From: Pseudogracilibacillus sp037071985
GTDB taxonomy: Bacteria > Bacillota > Bacilli > Bacillales > Amphibacillaceae
Length of the DNA stretch: 64,000 nucleotides
Direction: 5' to 3'
NCBI RefSeq assembly: GCF_037071985.1
Contig: NZ_JAXHDF010000010.1
Coordinates: 114,391 to 178,390 of the forward strand
In this document: piece after piece, positions 35,091 through 43,808 of the stretch
Numbering within the stretch: the first letter of the stretch is position 1
Layout: every line of letters starts with the position of its first letter
The notes under the pieces: generated by a model
The model's input: the letters and a program-made list of their open reading frames with translations, nothing else
Databases searched by the model: none
What the model was told of the DNA's origin: nothing
Program-made: the position numbers and the translations under genes

Positions 35091-35438
35091 ATGAGAAAGG
35101 CATGGGTTTATGTTGCCTTAACTTCATTTTTTGAATTAGTTTGGATTTTTGGATTTAATGTTGTAAACGCTTGGTGGCAATGGATTTTTATCATTATATT
35201 TATATTGATAGACTTTCACTTTTTAGCAAAAGCGTGTGAACTTTTACCAACTGGAACGGTATATGCCATTTTTGCAGGCATAGGAACACTGGGAACAACG
35301 TTGATGGATATATTTTTATTCAATGAAACAATCAATCTCGGTAAAATTATTTTTATTATCATTTTAATCGCAGGCGTTGTAGGTTTAAATATAGCAGATA
35401 GTGCAGATGAGAAAAAAGCATTGAAAGGTTTGAAATAA
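35091..35438 (+). CDS. SMR-family multidrug/guanidinium exporter, subunit 1
   Basis: This four-helix small multidrug resistance protein of 115 residues has the conserved membrane glutamate in ALTSFFELVWIFGFN (helix 1) and the helix 3 motif LPTGTVYAIFAGIGTLGTTLMD. The C-terminal extension SADEKKALKGLK is hydrophilic. Together with the next gene it resembles the heterodimeric YkkCD/YvdRS pairs of Bacillus. No ykkC-type guanidine riboswitch is seen upstream; control appears to be by TetR. Confidence 0.87.
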   Translation: MRKAWVYVALTSFFELVWIFGFNVVNAWWQWIFIIIFILIDFHFLAKACELLPTGTVYAIFAGIGTLGTTLMDIFLFNETINLGKIIFIIILIAGVVGLNIADSADEKKALKGLK

Positions 35439-35753
35439 ATGGGTTGGATACTAGTTTTCATGGCAGCAATGAGCGAATTTGTCGGCGTCATCGGTCTAAA
35501 AAAATATAGTGAGACTAAAACTGTCATTAATACGATTTTATATCTTGGTGGGTTTGCAGCGTCTTTTACTTTTTTATATTTCTCCTTTAATTTTTTACAA
35601 GTAAGTACTGCATATGCCGTCTGGGTTGGGATTGGAACAGCAGGTGCCGTTATTATCAATATGATATTTTTCGGGGAATCTAAAAGTCTCGGTAGAATTA
35701 CAAGCGTTATCCTTATTGTCATTGGTGTCGTTGGGTTGAGAGCATTATCATAA
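35439..35753 (+). CDS. SMR-family exporter, subunit 2
   Basis: This four-helix SMR protein of 104 residues starts directly after the stop codon of its partner. The key glutamate is in MAAMSEFVGVIGLKKY, and STAYAVWVGIGTAGAVIINMIFFGE is the helix 3 motif. The lack of a hydrophilic tail and the tight coupling support an obligate antiparallel heterodimer with the preceding subunit. The substrate is unknown: quaternary cations or guanidinium-type compounds are typical. Confidence 0.87.
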   Translation: MGWILVFMAAMSEFVGVIGLKKYSETKTVINTILYLGGFAASFTFLYFSFNFLQVSTAYAVWVGIGTAGAVIINMIFFGESKSLGRITSVILIVIGVVGLRALS

Positions 35754-35825
35754 TTCAAGCACTGATCCTTTTTATGAACTTTTTTGATAAATGCTGCATT
35801 TATTATCTAAATAACAATTGCGTTA

Positions 35826-35853
35826 GTATTTTTCATAAAGTTCATAAAAATAC
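35826..35853. terminator. Bidirectional-type hairpin after the SMR pair
   Basis: GTATTTTT and AAAAATAC enclose a 12-nt loop, between the SMR pair and the convergent tagatose kinase gene. Confidence 0.5.
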
Positions 35854-35929
35854 CCACCAAACAACATTTTATTATTTGATGGATATATGTTGGGAAATAG
35901 AAAGTTAAATCTCTTGTTTTTAAATCCTA

Positions 35930-36856
35930 TCATAGTTTTTTAAATTCTACTTGAGCCATTATACTTTTTATTCTGGCTGCATTAATATGTCCTGTTTTAC
36001 TTTCCATAGAATTTAAAACCCCCATAGTTATTGCAAATCTTATTAATTTTTCATTAGATAAATTACGAGAGAACCCAGCTGCAAATCCAGCAATTACTGC
36101 ATCCCCTGATCCAACAGGATTTATAACTTCAATCTGTGGAGGTGTTATTTGATAGATATTATTATGATGCTTTATAATAGCCCCTTCTTCTCCAATTGTT
36201 ACTACAACCCAAGGAATTTCCGCGAATAAAGATGAGTTTAACCCTTCAAGAATATCTTCTATAGAAGTTAATTGTTCACCTAGCAGGTCACCAAGTTCCT
36301 CTTTGTTTGGTTTAATAAGAAAAGGTATACTCTTACTTAATGTTGTACTTAGCAATTCCCCATTCGTATCTAATAAAACCGGGGTACTATGTTGATCAGC
36401 AATTTCTAGTAATCTGACATAATAATCTTTGGGCAAACCTTTTGGTAAGCTACCTGATATAGTAATAAATTTTACCTTTTGAGCAAATTCAGAAAACTCC
36501 TTCAAAAACTTCGTTGCTTCACCTTTTGTGATTGTTGGACCACTTTCTAAAATCTCCGTTTGCTTCCCTTTATGTATCATTGCAATACAATTACGTGTTT
36601 CCCCACTAATATTTACAAAAAAGTCCTTTATATTTAGCTTATAGACTTCTTGTCTAATAAATTCCCCTAAATTTCCGCCTAGAAAACCTGATACGGCGAC
36701 AGGTTCTTCAAGTTCGTTTAATACTCGAGCAACATTTAAACCTTTCCCTCCTGCTGTTTTTGAAACATCGTTTACCCGATTAACTGCATTAGTAGTAAAT
36801 GAATCCAGCTTATATCCAATATCAACTGCCGGGTTTAGAGTAATTGTTAATATCAT
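35930..36856 (-). CDS. Tagatose-6-phosphate kinase / 1-phosphofructokinase (PfkB, LacC/FruK type)
   Basis: This hexose-phosphate kinase of 308 residues has the start ILTITLNPAVDIGYKLD, the signature 1 region KTAGGKGLNVARVLNELEE and the signature 2 NPVGSGDAVIAGFAAGFSRN with the catalytic Asp near 252. FruK and LacC are hard to separate by eye. With tagatose-bisphosphate aldolase, AgaS and NagA next door, phosphorylation of tagatose-6-phosphate to the 1,6-bisphosphate is the sensible role. It is the last gene of the N-acetylgalactosamine operon. Confidence 0.82.
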   Translation of the reverse strand: MILTITLNPAVDIGYKLDSFTTNAVNRVNDVSKTAGGKGLNVARVLNELEEPVAVSGFLGGNLGEFIRQEVYKLNIKDFFVNISGETRNCIAMIHKGKQTEILESGPTITKGEATKFLKEFSEFAQKVKFITISGSLPKGLPKDYYVRLLEIADQHSTPVLLDTNGELLSTTLSKSIPFLIKPNKEELGDLLGEQLTSIEDILEGLNSSLFAEIPWVVVTIGEEGAIIKHHNNIYQITPPQIEVINPVGSGDAVIAGFAAGFSRNLSNEKLIRFAITMGVLNSMESKTGHINAARIKSIMAQVEFKKL

Positions 36857-36974
36857 TAAACTACCTCATTTCTTAGCTTAATCATATCTTTAAAATTTAC
36901 ATATTAAATTTTTATAGTTTCCGGCAAAACGTATACTCCTATTTAAAGACTTCTAGTCGAAGCAAATTTCTATT

Positions 36975-37832
36975 CTACGCCTTACCATCACTCATACACA
37001 TGATTATTTTTTCAGTAGCAATTTCTTTCATTACATTTTTGGCAGGACTCATATATTTTCTAATATCAGTCTCTTCAGGATGATCAATTAAGTATTGTCT
37101 AACCTCATTTGAAAATGGTACTTTTAACTCGGTGGAAATGTTTACTTTGGCACAACCTAATGCTATACACTTACGTACGTCTTCTGTCGAAATACCGGAT
37201 GCACCGTGTAATACTAAAGGAATATCAACAACTTCTTTTATTTTCTCTAAGCGGGCCAAATCTAAATTAGGCTTAATCTCATAGACACCATGTCCCGTTC
37301 CAATTGCAACTGCCAATGAATCGATTCTAGTTTCTTTAACAAAGATAGCTGCTTGATCAGGGTCAGTATATTCAGCATCTTTTTCTTCTACAATAATATC
37401 ATCTTCTTGTCCAACTAGTTTACCAAGTTCAGCCTCAACTGTAGCTCCAAAGACATGTGCTACTTCTACTACTTTCTTTGTTATTGCAATATTGTCTTCA
37501 AAAGAACCCATGGATCCATCTATCATTACCGATTTTACACCTAATTTAAGTGATTCTTTTATAGATTCTACTGTTTCATGATGATCTAAATGTAATGCGA
37601 TAGGAATATCATTTTCTTTTGCAGCGTTTTCCGCAATTGATTGAATATAACTTCGACCTGAATAATCCATTGTTCCAGGAGTTGCTGCTAAAATCAACGG
37701 TGATCTTAAAGCGGAAGCGGCTTCAACAACGGCTTGAATTGTTTCTAAATTATGAATATTAAACGCCGGAATTGCATAACCTCCCTGTCTCGCTTTAATC
37801 AGCATATCTTTCGTATTTGTTACATATCCCAT
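36975..37832 (-). CDS. Class II tagatose-1,6-bisphosphate aldolase (GatY/KbaY/AgaY type)
   Basis: This zinc-dependent aldolase of 285 residues has AIPAFNIHNLETIQAVVEAA, the metal ligands in IPIALHLDHHETVES and KLVGQEDD, GTGHGVYEIKPNLDL, and LVLHGASGISTEDVRKCI. It cleaves tagatose-1,6-bisphosphate to dihydroxyacetone phosphate and glyceraldehyde-3-phosphate. A fructose-bisphosphate aldolase cannot be excluded by motif alone, but neighbours favour tagatose. The start follows GGAGGAAGATA. Confidence 0.85.
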   Translation of the reverse strand: MGYVTNTKDMLIKARQGGYAIPAFNIHNLETIQAVVEAASALRSPLILAATPGTMDYSGRSYIQSIAENAAKENDIPIALHLDHHETVESIKESLKLGVKSVMIDGSMGSFEDNIAITKKVVEVAHVFGATVEAELGKLVGQEDDIIVEEKDAEYTDPDQAAIFVKETRIDSLAVAIGTGHGVYEIKPNLDLARLEKIKEVVDIPLVLHGASGISTEDVRKCIALGCAKVNISTELKVPFSNEVRQYLIDHPEETDIRKYMSPAKNVMKEIATEKIIMCMSDGKA

Positions 37833-37858
37833 TATCTTCCTCCTCCAATTCTTTGCTG

Positions 37859-39013
37859 CTAGATGTTTAATCTTTTATAAATTATTTCCCCAGTAATGGC
37901 TGTCATCTGGACTTCAAAATTTTCATCTATAACAACATAGTCAGCAAGCTTTCCAGGAGATATACTGCCAAGTTGATTTCCCTTTCCGATACTATTAGCG
38001 GGAGACAAGCTTGCCAAGTGCCAAACTATGTGTAAACCTTTCCTGCTCCACTTGTAAAAGTTTTTTACCCCGTCTATCAATGTTAATGTACTTCCTGCCA
38101 ATGAACCTGTTACAGTTCGGGCAATATTATTATTCATTTTTACTTGAAAATCTCCCAATGAATAATCACCGTCAGGCATTAATCCGGCTCGCATACAGTC
38201 CGTAATGAGCACTAATTTTTCTTCTTTGATTTGAAAAGCAAGATTAGCCATATGTGGATGTACATGAAATCCGTCACAAATTATTTCTGTATACGTTTGA
38301 TTATTCAATAATGCAGCTCCAACGGCTCCCGGTTTTCGATGATGCAAACCTGACATACCGTTAAACAAATGAACAAAAATAGTCGCTCCAGCTTTTATTG
38401 CATTTCTACAACATTCATAACTTGCATCAGTATGAGCTATACTTATAAACACGTTTTCCTTACTAACTTTCTCAATAAAGTCAATCGAACCTGGGCGTTC
38501 CGGAGCAAGAGCAACTTTTACGATCATACCATCTGCTAGTTGTTGCCACTCGGTAAACTCTTCATAGCTGGGATTTCGAAAAAAGGCTGGGTTTTGAGCG
38601 CCCTTATGTTTATTTGTAAAATAGGGACCTTCTAAAAATATCCCTTCAGACTTAGCGCCAGGTAATCCTTTGTCAATTCCCTCTTTAACAGCTAAAATCG
38701 CTTTTTGCAAATCATGTTTACTCGAAGTCAACGTAGTCGGTAAAAAACGGGTAACACCTAGCTCCGGCAAAATTGCAGATATTTCTTGAACTGCTTTAAC
38801 CGTACCATCCATTACATCATAATTCTTAATCCCATGAATATGCGTATCAAAAAGACCGGGAGCAACCGTATATCCAGTCCAATCTTCTACAACCGCACAC
38901 ACTGGAACTTTATTTACAAAATTACCAAAGCGACCGTTTTCCACTAGTAAATATCCACCGATCTTTTCTTCTGATTCAAGTAAAAAACGATCTGCCTTAA
39001 TATAATATTCCAT
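37859..39013 (-). CDS. nagA: N-acetylgalactosamine/glucosamine-6-phosphate deacetylase
   Basis: This amidohydrolase-fold deacetylase of about 384 residues has the metal motif FDTHIHGIKNYD, ISIAHTDASYE, HLFNGMSGLHHRKPG, IICDGFHVHP and the catalytic aspartate in LVLITDCMRAGLMPDG. It removes the acetyl group from N-acetylhexosamine-6-phosphate. Here AgaA activity (GalNAc-6-P) is predicted from context. ATG 39013 lies 9 nt after AAAAGG; an upstream in-frame ATG at 39022 touches that site. Confidence 0.85.
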   Translation of the reverse strand: MEYYIKADRFLLESEEKIGGYLLVENGRFGNFVNKVPVCAVVEDWTGYTVAPGLFDTHIHGIKNYDVMDGTVKAVQEISAILPELGVTRFLPTTLTSSKHDLQKAILAVKEGIDKGLPGAKSEGIFLEGPYFTNKHKGAQNPAFFRNPSYEEFTEWQQLADGMIVKVALAPERPGSIDFIEKVSKENVFISIAHTDASYECCRNAIKAGATIFVHLFNGMSGLHHRKPGAVGAALLNNQTYTEIICDGFHVHPHMANLAFQIKEEKLVLITDCMRAGLMPDGDYSLGDFQVKMNNNIARTVTGSLAGSTLTLIDGVKNFYKWSRKGLHIVWHLASLSPANSIGKGNQLGSISPGKLADYVVIDENFEVQMTAITGEIIYKRLNI

Positions 39014-39044
39014 GTTATACATCCTTTTCTTTTATCCACATATT

Positions 39045-40217
39045 TCACTCTTCGTATTCGTATATCGTAACGCCCTGTACAACACGACTTATAGCTCCAT
39101 CAGGACTTGGATTGTCAGGTGAAATTCCAAGGTCTTTAGATTTTGTCAACGCAAGAGTTTGAGCAAAAAGGATATATAGTAGCCCTAACTGAAAGTCACT
39201 ATTAATACTCTTACTACCTACATTTACTGGAATTGTCCAATTGGCCAAGGATTCAACTTCTTTTTCCTCTTTTTCAGTTAAAGCAACAATCTTCATCTCT
39301 GAATCTGTTGCAGCCAATTCTCTTAAAATATCAAAATCATATTTTCTCGTATACTCATCTTGTGACATAAATAAAACAACAATCGATTGATCATTTAAAA
39401 TTGACTTGGGACCATGACGAAAGCCCAAGGATGATTCATGAATGGCGATTACTTTACCAGCTGTTAACTCCAACATTTTGAGTGCCGCTTCATGAGCTAA
39501 TTGAGCTAGAGAACCAGATCCTAAATAAACAACACGGTTAAAATCAAAATCTAATATTTCGTTTATTAGCTCTTCAAATGAATCTAGCAAGTGAGTAGCA
39601 CTAGTAATTAATTGTTTGGAAAAACTATCCGAAAATTCACTATTTGCAAACAACATATAAGCCAGAAGAATCATACTCGAAAAGCTACTCGTCATTGCAA
39701 GCGACTGATCATTTGCTTTTTCAGGAGTTAAAATAATAAGACTTTTATCGTCACTTTCACAATTTTTAGCTAATTCTCCATTCTTATTACTTGTAATAAT
39801 AACTTGGTAGAAATCTTTTATTATCCATTTGCTTAACGCTACGGTTGCCACACTCTCTGGACTGTTTCCTGATCTTGCAAATGAAACTAATATCGTTGGT
39901 ACATCAATCAAATACTCCTTGGGATTTGAAACAATATCTGTCGTTGCAATTGCTTCAAATTGAACATTCTTTCCCGCATGTTTAGTCAGTTCCGGTACAA
40001 GAATATCCCCAATAAATGCCGACGTTCCTGCTCCTGTAAAAATAACCCGTGTTTTTTCATGTCTCGTATAAATCGATTCGATAAATTTCTTAAAATCATT
40101 TTGGTATTTTATAAAGTCTATAGTTAACTCTCGCCATACTTCTGGCTGTTGATATATTTCTGTAGTCGTATGTAGCGCCTGTTTTTCCTTTAATTCTTCT
40201 GAAGTTAAATTAAACAT
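39045..40217 (-). CDS. agaS: SIS-domain galactosamine-6-phosphate deaminase/isomerase
   Basis: This protein of 390 residues has two sugar-isomerase domains. The first has VIFTGAGTSAFIGDILVPEL and SFARSGNSPESVATV. The second has VVYLGSGSLAQLAHEAALKMLELTAGKVIA and ESSLGFRHGPKS, and the tail carries SPDNPSPDGAISRVVQGVTIY. These fit AgaS, which converts galactosamine-6-phosphate to tagatose-6-phosphate and ammonia. It is flanked by nagA and a ROK kinase, which completes the pathway. The start follows AAGGTGGATGATCTTTC. Confidence 0.87.
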   Translation of the reverse strand: MFNLTSEELKEKQALHTTTEIYQQPEVWRELTIDFIKYQNDFKKFIESIYTRHEKTRVIFTGAGTSAFIGDILVPELTKHAGKNVQFEAIATTDIVSNPKEYLIDVPTILVSFARSGNSPESVATVALSKWIIKDFYQVIITSNKNGELAKNCESDDKSLIILTPEKANDQSLAMTSSFSSMILLAYMLFANSEFSDSFSKQLITSATHLLDSFEELINEILDFDFNRVVYLGSGSLAQLAHEAALKMLELTAGKVIAIHESSLGFRHGPKSILNDQSIVVLFMSQDEYTRKYDFDILRELAATDSEMKIVALTEKEEKEVESLANWTIPVNVGSKSINSDFQLGLLYILFAQTLALTKSKDLGISPDNPSPDGAISRVVQGVTIYEYEE

Positions 40218-40283
40218 GAAAGATCATCCACCTTTACCATAATCATAATGTTAATTAAAATTCATTACTTAAATGTAATACAA

Positions 40284-41177
40284 TCAAACATCCACTCTCC
40301 TTTTATTATGGCAACCACTTGCAACTCCAAACAATCCAGCTTTTCCTTGCAAAATACTTCTCTCCACTCTATTTCCCCAATCATGTTGAAATGGCTGACG
40401 GCATAAAAAATAAAAATGATCTTTTATTAGTTCGAAAAAATGGTTTTGATGATTAATAACTCCTCCACCGAGTACAATCTTATGTGGGTCGAGTGTAGCT
40501 GTTATATTGTAAATTGCACGTGCAATTTGACCGGCTTTGTCATTGAAGAAGCTATTTAATTGTTCATTTCCTTTATTCCATTCCTTAAATGCGTATGGAA
40601 GTGAGAGGCTTTGTTCAATTAACTTAAGCTCTTTTTCCATTGCAGATCCGGATGCTGACTTTTCCAATTCTTTTCCTTTATCCATCTGAAAAAAACCAAT
40701 CTCACCAGCAAATCCTTTCCCTCTTAACGGTATCCCTTGATATATTATACTTGCAGATATCCCAGTGCTTATCGTTACATAGACGAACAATTCGTTTGTT
40801 AAATTGCGGACTGTCCACTCTCCTTGTGCAGCTGCAACGACATCATGCTCGAAAATTATATTACTTTGAGAGAACTTTGCTCTTAGTAACTCTCCTAATG
40901 GAAAGTTTCTCCACGGTAAGTTATTTTGATAAATGGCTAAACCGGTTTCTATATCTAATTGACCTGGTATGGTTATGCCGATATGATTAATTTGTTCTTT
41001 ACGTATCCCGGCTTTATTAATTACATCATTCATGCATTGTAAGACGGATTCATACATACTAGTTGCACTTGATTTATCACTTTGTAATTGCAAGGTAGTT
41101 ACCCAAGACTTCTTTTGATCCATGACACCAGCGGCAATCTTAGTTCCTCCAATATCTACAGCTAACGTATACTCCAT
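40284..41177 (-). CDS. ROK-family sugar kinase (probable N-acetylgalactosamine kinase)
   Basis: This ROK kinase of 297 residues has the ATP motif LAVDIGGTKIAAGVMD, the catalytic aspartate in IIFEHDVVAAAQGEW, and LRGKGFAGEIGFFQMDKG. The latter retains the histidine-poor, glutamate-containing part of the ROK signature, but the CxCGxxGCxE zinc motif is absent: the region reads SASGSAMEKE. Loss of the zinc site is unusual for a sugar-specific ROK kinase. It would phosphorylate free GalNAc imported by the ABC system. ATG 41177 follows GAGGAGTTTTGAT. Confidence 0.8.
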   Translation of the reverse strand: MEYTLAVDIGGTKIAAGVMDQKKSWVTTLQLQSDKSSATSMYESVLQCMNDVINKAGIRKEQINHIGITIPGQLDIETGLAIYQNNLPWRNFPLGELLRAKFSQSNIIFEHDVVAAAQGEWTVRNLTNELFVYVTISTGISASIIYQGIPLRGKGFAGEIGFFQMDKGKELEKSASGSAMEKELKLIEQSLSLPYAFKEWNKGNEQLNSFFNDKAGQIARAIYNITATLDPHKIVLGGGVINHQNHFFELIKDHFYFLCRQPFQHDWGNRVERSILQGKAGLFGVASGCHNKRRVDV

Positions 41178-41200
41178 ATCAAAACTCCTCAACGCGGTCT

Positions 41201-41938
41201 TTATACCAATTCTGTATAAAACTTACATCTATCTCCACGCACGATTGATTTACAAAACTCTACCGGTTGCTTTTTTTGATCATAAGCGATCCTTTCAAGT
41301 AACAATGCTGGGGATCCAATACTCACTTCTAAATGACCCTGTTCTTCCTCTCTTATTAAAATAGGTTCAAAAGTTTCTTTTGCAGAATTTACAAAAACAT
41401 TAAATTCCTTCCTTAATATGTCATATAGAGGTGTTTCACCAACAGATTCTAATTTCACCACATCACTTATAATACTTTTTGGTAAATAAGATGATTCTAA
41501 AATAATTGGTTCCTCATTCGCATAACGAAGTCTTTGTAAATGAACAACTTCTTCTCCTTTATCTAAATTTAATGCTTTTGCTACCTTGTGGGTTGCTTCA
41601 ATAACTTTGACATCTAACACCACATCTTTTGGATGCATTCCTTTATCTCTTAGCACTTGACTGAAACTATAAAATGCAGATAAAGATTGCTCTATTTTAG
41701 GGTAACTTACAAACGTACCTTTACCTTGAATACGGTACAAAATGCCTTCCTGAACTAAATCTTCAATTGCTTTTTTCGCAGTATTTCTACTTACGTCAAA
41801 TTTCTCAAACAACTGATTTTCAGAATATATCTTATCTCCCGGCTTCCAAACATTCTTATCTATGTTTTCAATGATAAATTCCTTTAACTGTTGGTACAGT
41901 GGAACAAAACTGCCTGTATCTAGTTCGAATTTTTCCAT
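41201..41938 (-). CDS. GntR/HutC-family repressor (AgaR-like)
   Basis: This 245-residue regulator has an N-terminal winged helix (VPLYQQLKEFIIENIDKNVWKPGDKIYSENQLFEKFDVSRNTAKKAIEDL) and a UTRA effector domain (VVHLQRLRYANEEPIILESSYLP; LLLERIAYDQKKQPVEFCKSIVRGDRCKFY). UTRA regulators of this type bind phosphorylated amino sugars. It lies between transporter and catabolic genes. The 18-bp palindromes in front of the GH31 gene and of the binding-protein gene are its likely targets, though I did not derive this from any binding data. Confidence 0.85.
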   Translation of the reverse strand: MEKFELDTGSFVPLYQQLKEFIIENIDKNVWKPGDKIYSENQLFEKFDVSRNTAKKAIEDLVQEGILYRIQGKGTFVSYPKIEQSLSAFYSFSQVLRDKGMHPKDVVLDVKVIEATHKVAKALNLDKGEEVVHLQRLRYANEEPIILESSYLPKSIISDVVKLESVGETPLYDILRKEFNVFVNSAKETFEPILIREEEQGHLEVSIGSPALLLERIAYDQKKQPVEFCKSIVRGDRCKFYTELV

Positions 41939-41981
41939 ATTGTTTATCTCCCTTCAAATGTATAGTATAGAATGATTTATA

Positions 41982-42824
41982 TTATTTTCCACTTCCTGCA
42001 GTCATGCCTTCAATTATTCGATCCGATAGCCATAAAAAGAAGATTAAAATCGGGAATATAATTATAACTACCCCGGCAAATAAACTGACCCAATCTGAAT
42101 TGTACTGCATGGATTGATAAAACTGATACAATCCTACCGATAGCGTAAATTTGTCATTGACATTTATATATGCCTTTGCAAGCAAAAACTCATTCCACAA
42201 AGTTACCGCATTTAATATCGTAACTGTTATTAAACCTGGTCGAGCCATCGGAAGCATCACTCTCCAAAATATTGTATTCTGACTTGCACCATCCATTGCC
42301 GCTGACTCTTCTATCTCATTAGGCAATGTTTGGAAAAAGCCAGTTAAAATAAAAATTGTAAATGGTAAGGAAAGAGCAATATATACAACAATCAATCCAG
42401 TAAGTGTATTAATCAATCCTATCTTTAGTAATAACATGTAGATAGGAATTAATACCGCTTGATATGGAATACCTATTCCTAAAATAAAAGAAATAGTTAA
42501 TGGTTCTTTTCCCGGAAATGAAAATCTGGACAATACGTATGCCGCAGGAGCACTTACCAACACTATTCCTAAAACACTAATAATTACAACGAACACGCTA
42601 TTAAAAAAGTACGATACTAAATCAGATTGTACCCATGCTGTATAATAATTTTCCCATTGAAGAGAAGATGGAAGTTTCCAAAAGCTTTCAAACAATTCTT
42701 GGTTTGTTTTTAACGAAGCAAGTATAATCCAACCTAAGACAAATAAAATAAATAACACCCAAATATATAAAAATATCATTCCCAATCTAAAGAAGATACT
42801 TCGGTCACGAGTCCTCAAGTTCAT
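41982..42824 (-). CDS. ABC sugar permease, MalG type (GalNAc locus)
   Basis: This is the second permease of the locus's importer: six membrane segments, 280 residues and the EAA loop NEIEESAAMDGASQNTIFWRVMLPMARPG. It ends with the short charged tail typical of MalG-like subunits. No ATPase gene is present in the cluster. The start is ATG 42824; the gap to the first permease is 31 bp. Confidence 0.86.
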   Translation of the reverse strand: MNLRTRDRSIFFRLGMIFLYIWVLFILFVLGWIILASLKTNQELFESFWKLPSSLQWENYYTAWVQSDLVSYFFNSVFVVIISVLGIVLVSAPAAYVLSRFSFPGKEPLTISFILGIGIPYQAVLIPIYMLLLKIGLINTLTGLIVVYIALSLPFTIFILTGFFQTLPNEIEESAAMDGASQNTIFWRVMLPMARPGLITVTILNAVTLWNEFLLAKAYINVNDKFTLSVGLYQFYQSMQYNSDWVSLFAGVVIIIFPILIFFLWLSDRIIEGMTAGSGK

Positions 42825-42855
42825 TCACCCCTAATATTTCAGTAATTAAATTGAG

Positions 42856-43737
42856 TTATAATTCATAGACTTCACGTTGAAATAATTTTCTTCCAGTGAT
42901 AACAAAAATAAATACAACTACAACCATGGTAACGGCAATTGCACTTGAATACCCTAGCTCATAAATTGGGGTCCGCTGACCAAAACCTAATATATATTGA
43001 TACATTGCAGTGTTCCACATTCTTGAAGGAGGTTCCGGTCCTCCAAATGCAAACAGAAAATCAAATAGTCGAATTGCATTTATTCCCCATAAAATAACTG
43101 CAATTGAAAACACATCCCATATTAGAGGTAAAGTGACTGTTCTAAAAATCGTGAATGTTGAAGCCCCTTCAATCTTTGCTGCTTCAAAAAGAGTATTTGG
43201 GATTTTATCTACACCACTTAGTAAAATAATTGCATAAAAACCGGTATTATACCATATAATCGCTGCCACAGCAGAAATCATAATGTTTTTAGGACTAGTC
43301 CAGTTAACCGCACTTATACCAACTAAATCTAATAAAGAGTTAAAAAATCCTGTATCGAACCTATATAAATAATTCCATACAATTGCTAAAGCGATTGGAG
43401 CGACGATTTGCGGAAAAAATATAATTGCACGTATCGCTTTTTTAGCTGGGATTCCTTGACTCATCAATGCAGTAAATAATAAACCAATTAAAAAAACAAA
43501 AACCCCACCTCCCAATAAAATTAACATCATGTTTTTAAATGATTGCCAATATATTGGATCTCCTAAGATTTTAGCGTAATTTTTTAAGCCAATAAAATCC
43601 ATTTCCTTTGTAAAACCACTCCAGCTATGTAAACTTATCCAAAGTCCATAAATTGCTGGTCCAATAAAGAAAATTAAATATAAACCTACCGCTGGGAGTA
43701 GATACGGAATTGCTAGTTTCCTCTTTTCTTTATCCAT
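42856..43737 (-). CDS. ABC sugar permease, MalF type (GalNAc locus)
   Basis: This is the first permease of the importer: 293 residues, six membrane segments and the EAA loop NTLFEAAKIEGASTFTIFRTVTLPLIWD. LHSWSGFTKEMDFIGLKNY is the extracytoplasmic segment shared by MalF-like subunits of carbohydrate uptake systems. The start follows GGGGGAATACA. Confidence 0.86.
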   Translation of the reverse strand: MDKEKRKLAIPYLLPAVGLYLIFFIGPAIYGLWISLHSWSGFTKEMDFIGLKNYAKILGDPIYWQSFKNMMLILLGGGVFVFLIGLLFTALMSQGIPAKKAIRAIIFFPQIVAPIALAIVWNYLYRFDTGFFNSLLDLVGISAVNWTSPKNIMISAVAAIIWYNTGFYAIILLSGVDKIPNTLFEAAKIEGASTFTIFRTVTLPLIWDVFSIAVILWGINAIRLFDFLFAFGGPEPPSRMWNTAMYQYILGFGQRTPIYELGYSSAIAVTMVVVVFIFVITGRKLFQREVYEL

Positions 43738-43808
43738 TGTATTCCCCCTAATTTTGGAGTTTGTTAAAAAGAAAACAGGAGAAGAAATCCCCCGTTCTCT
43801 TTATTTAA

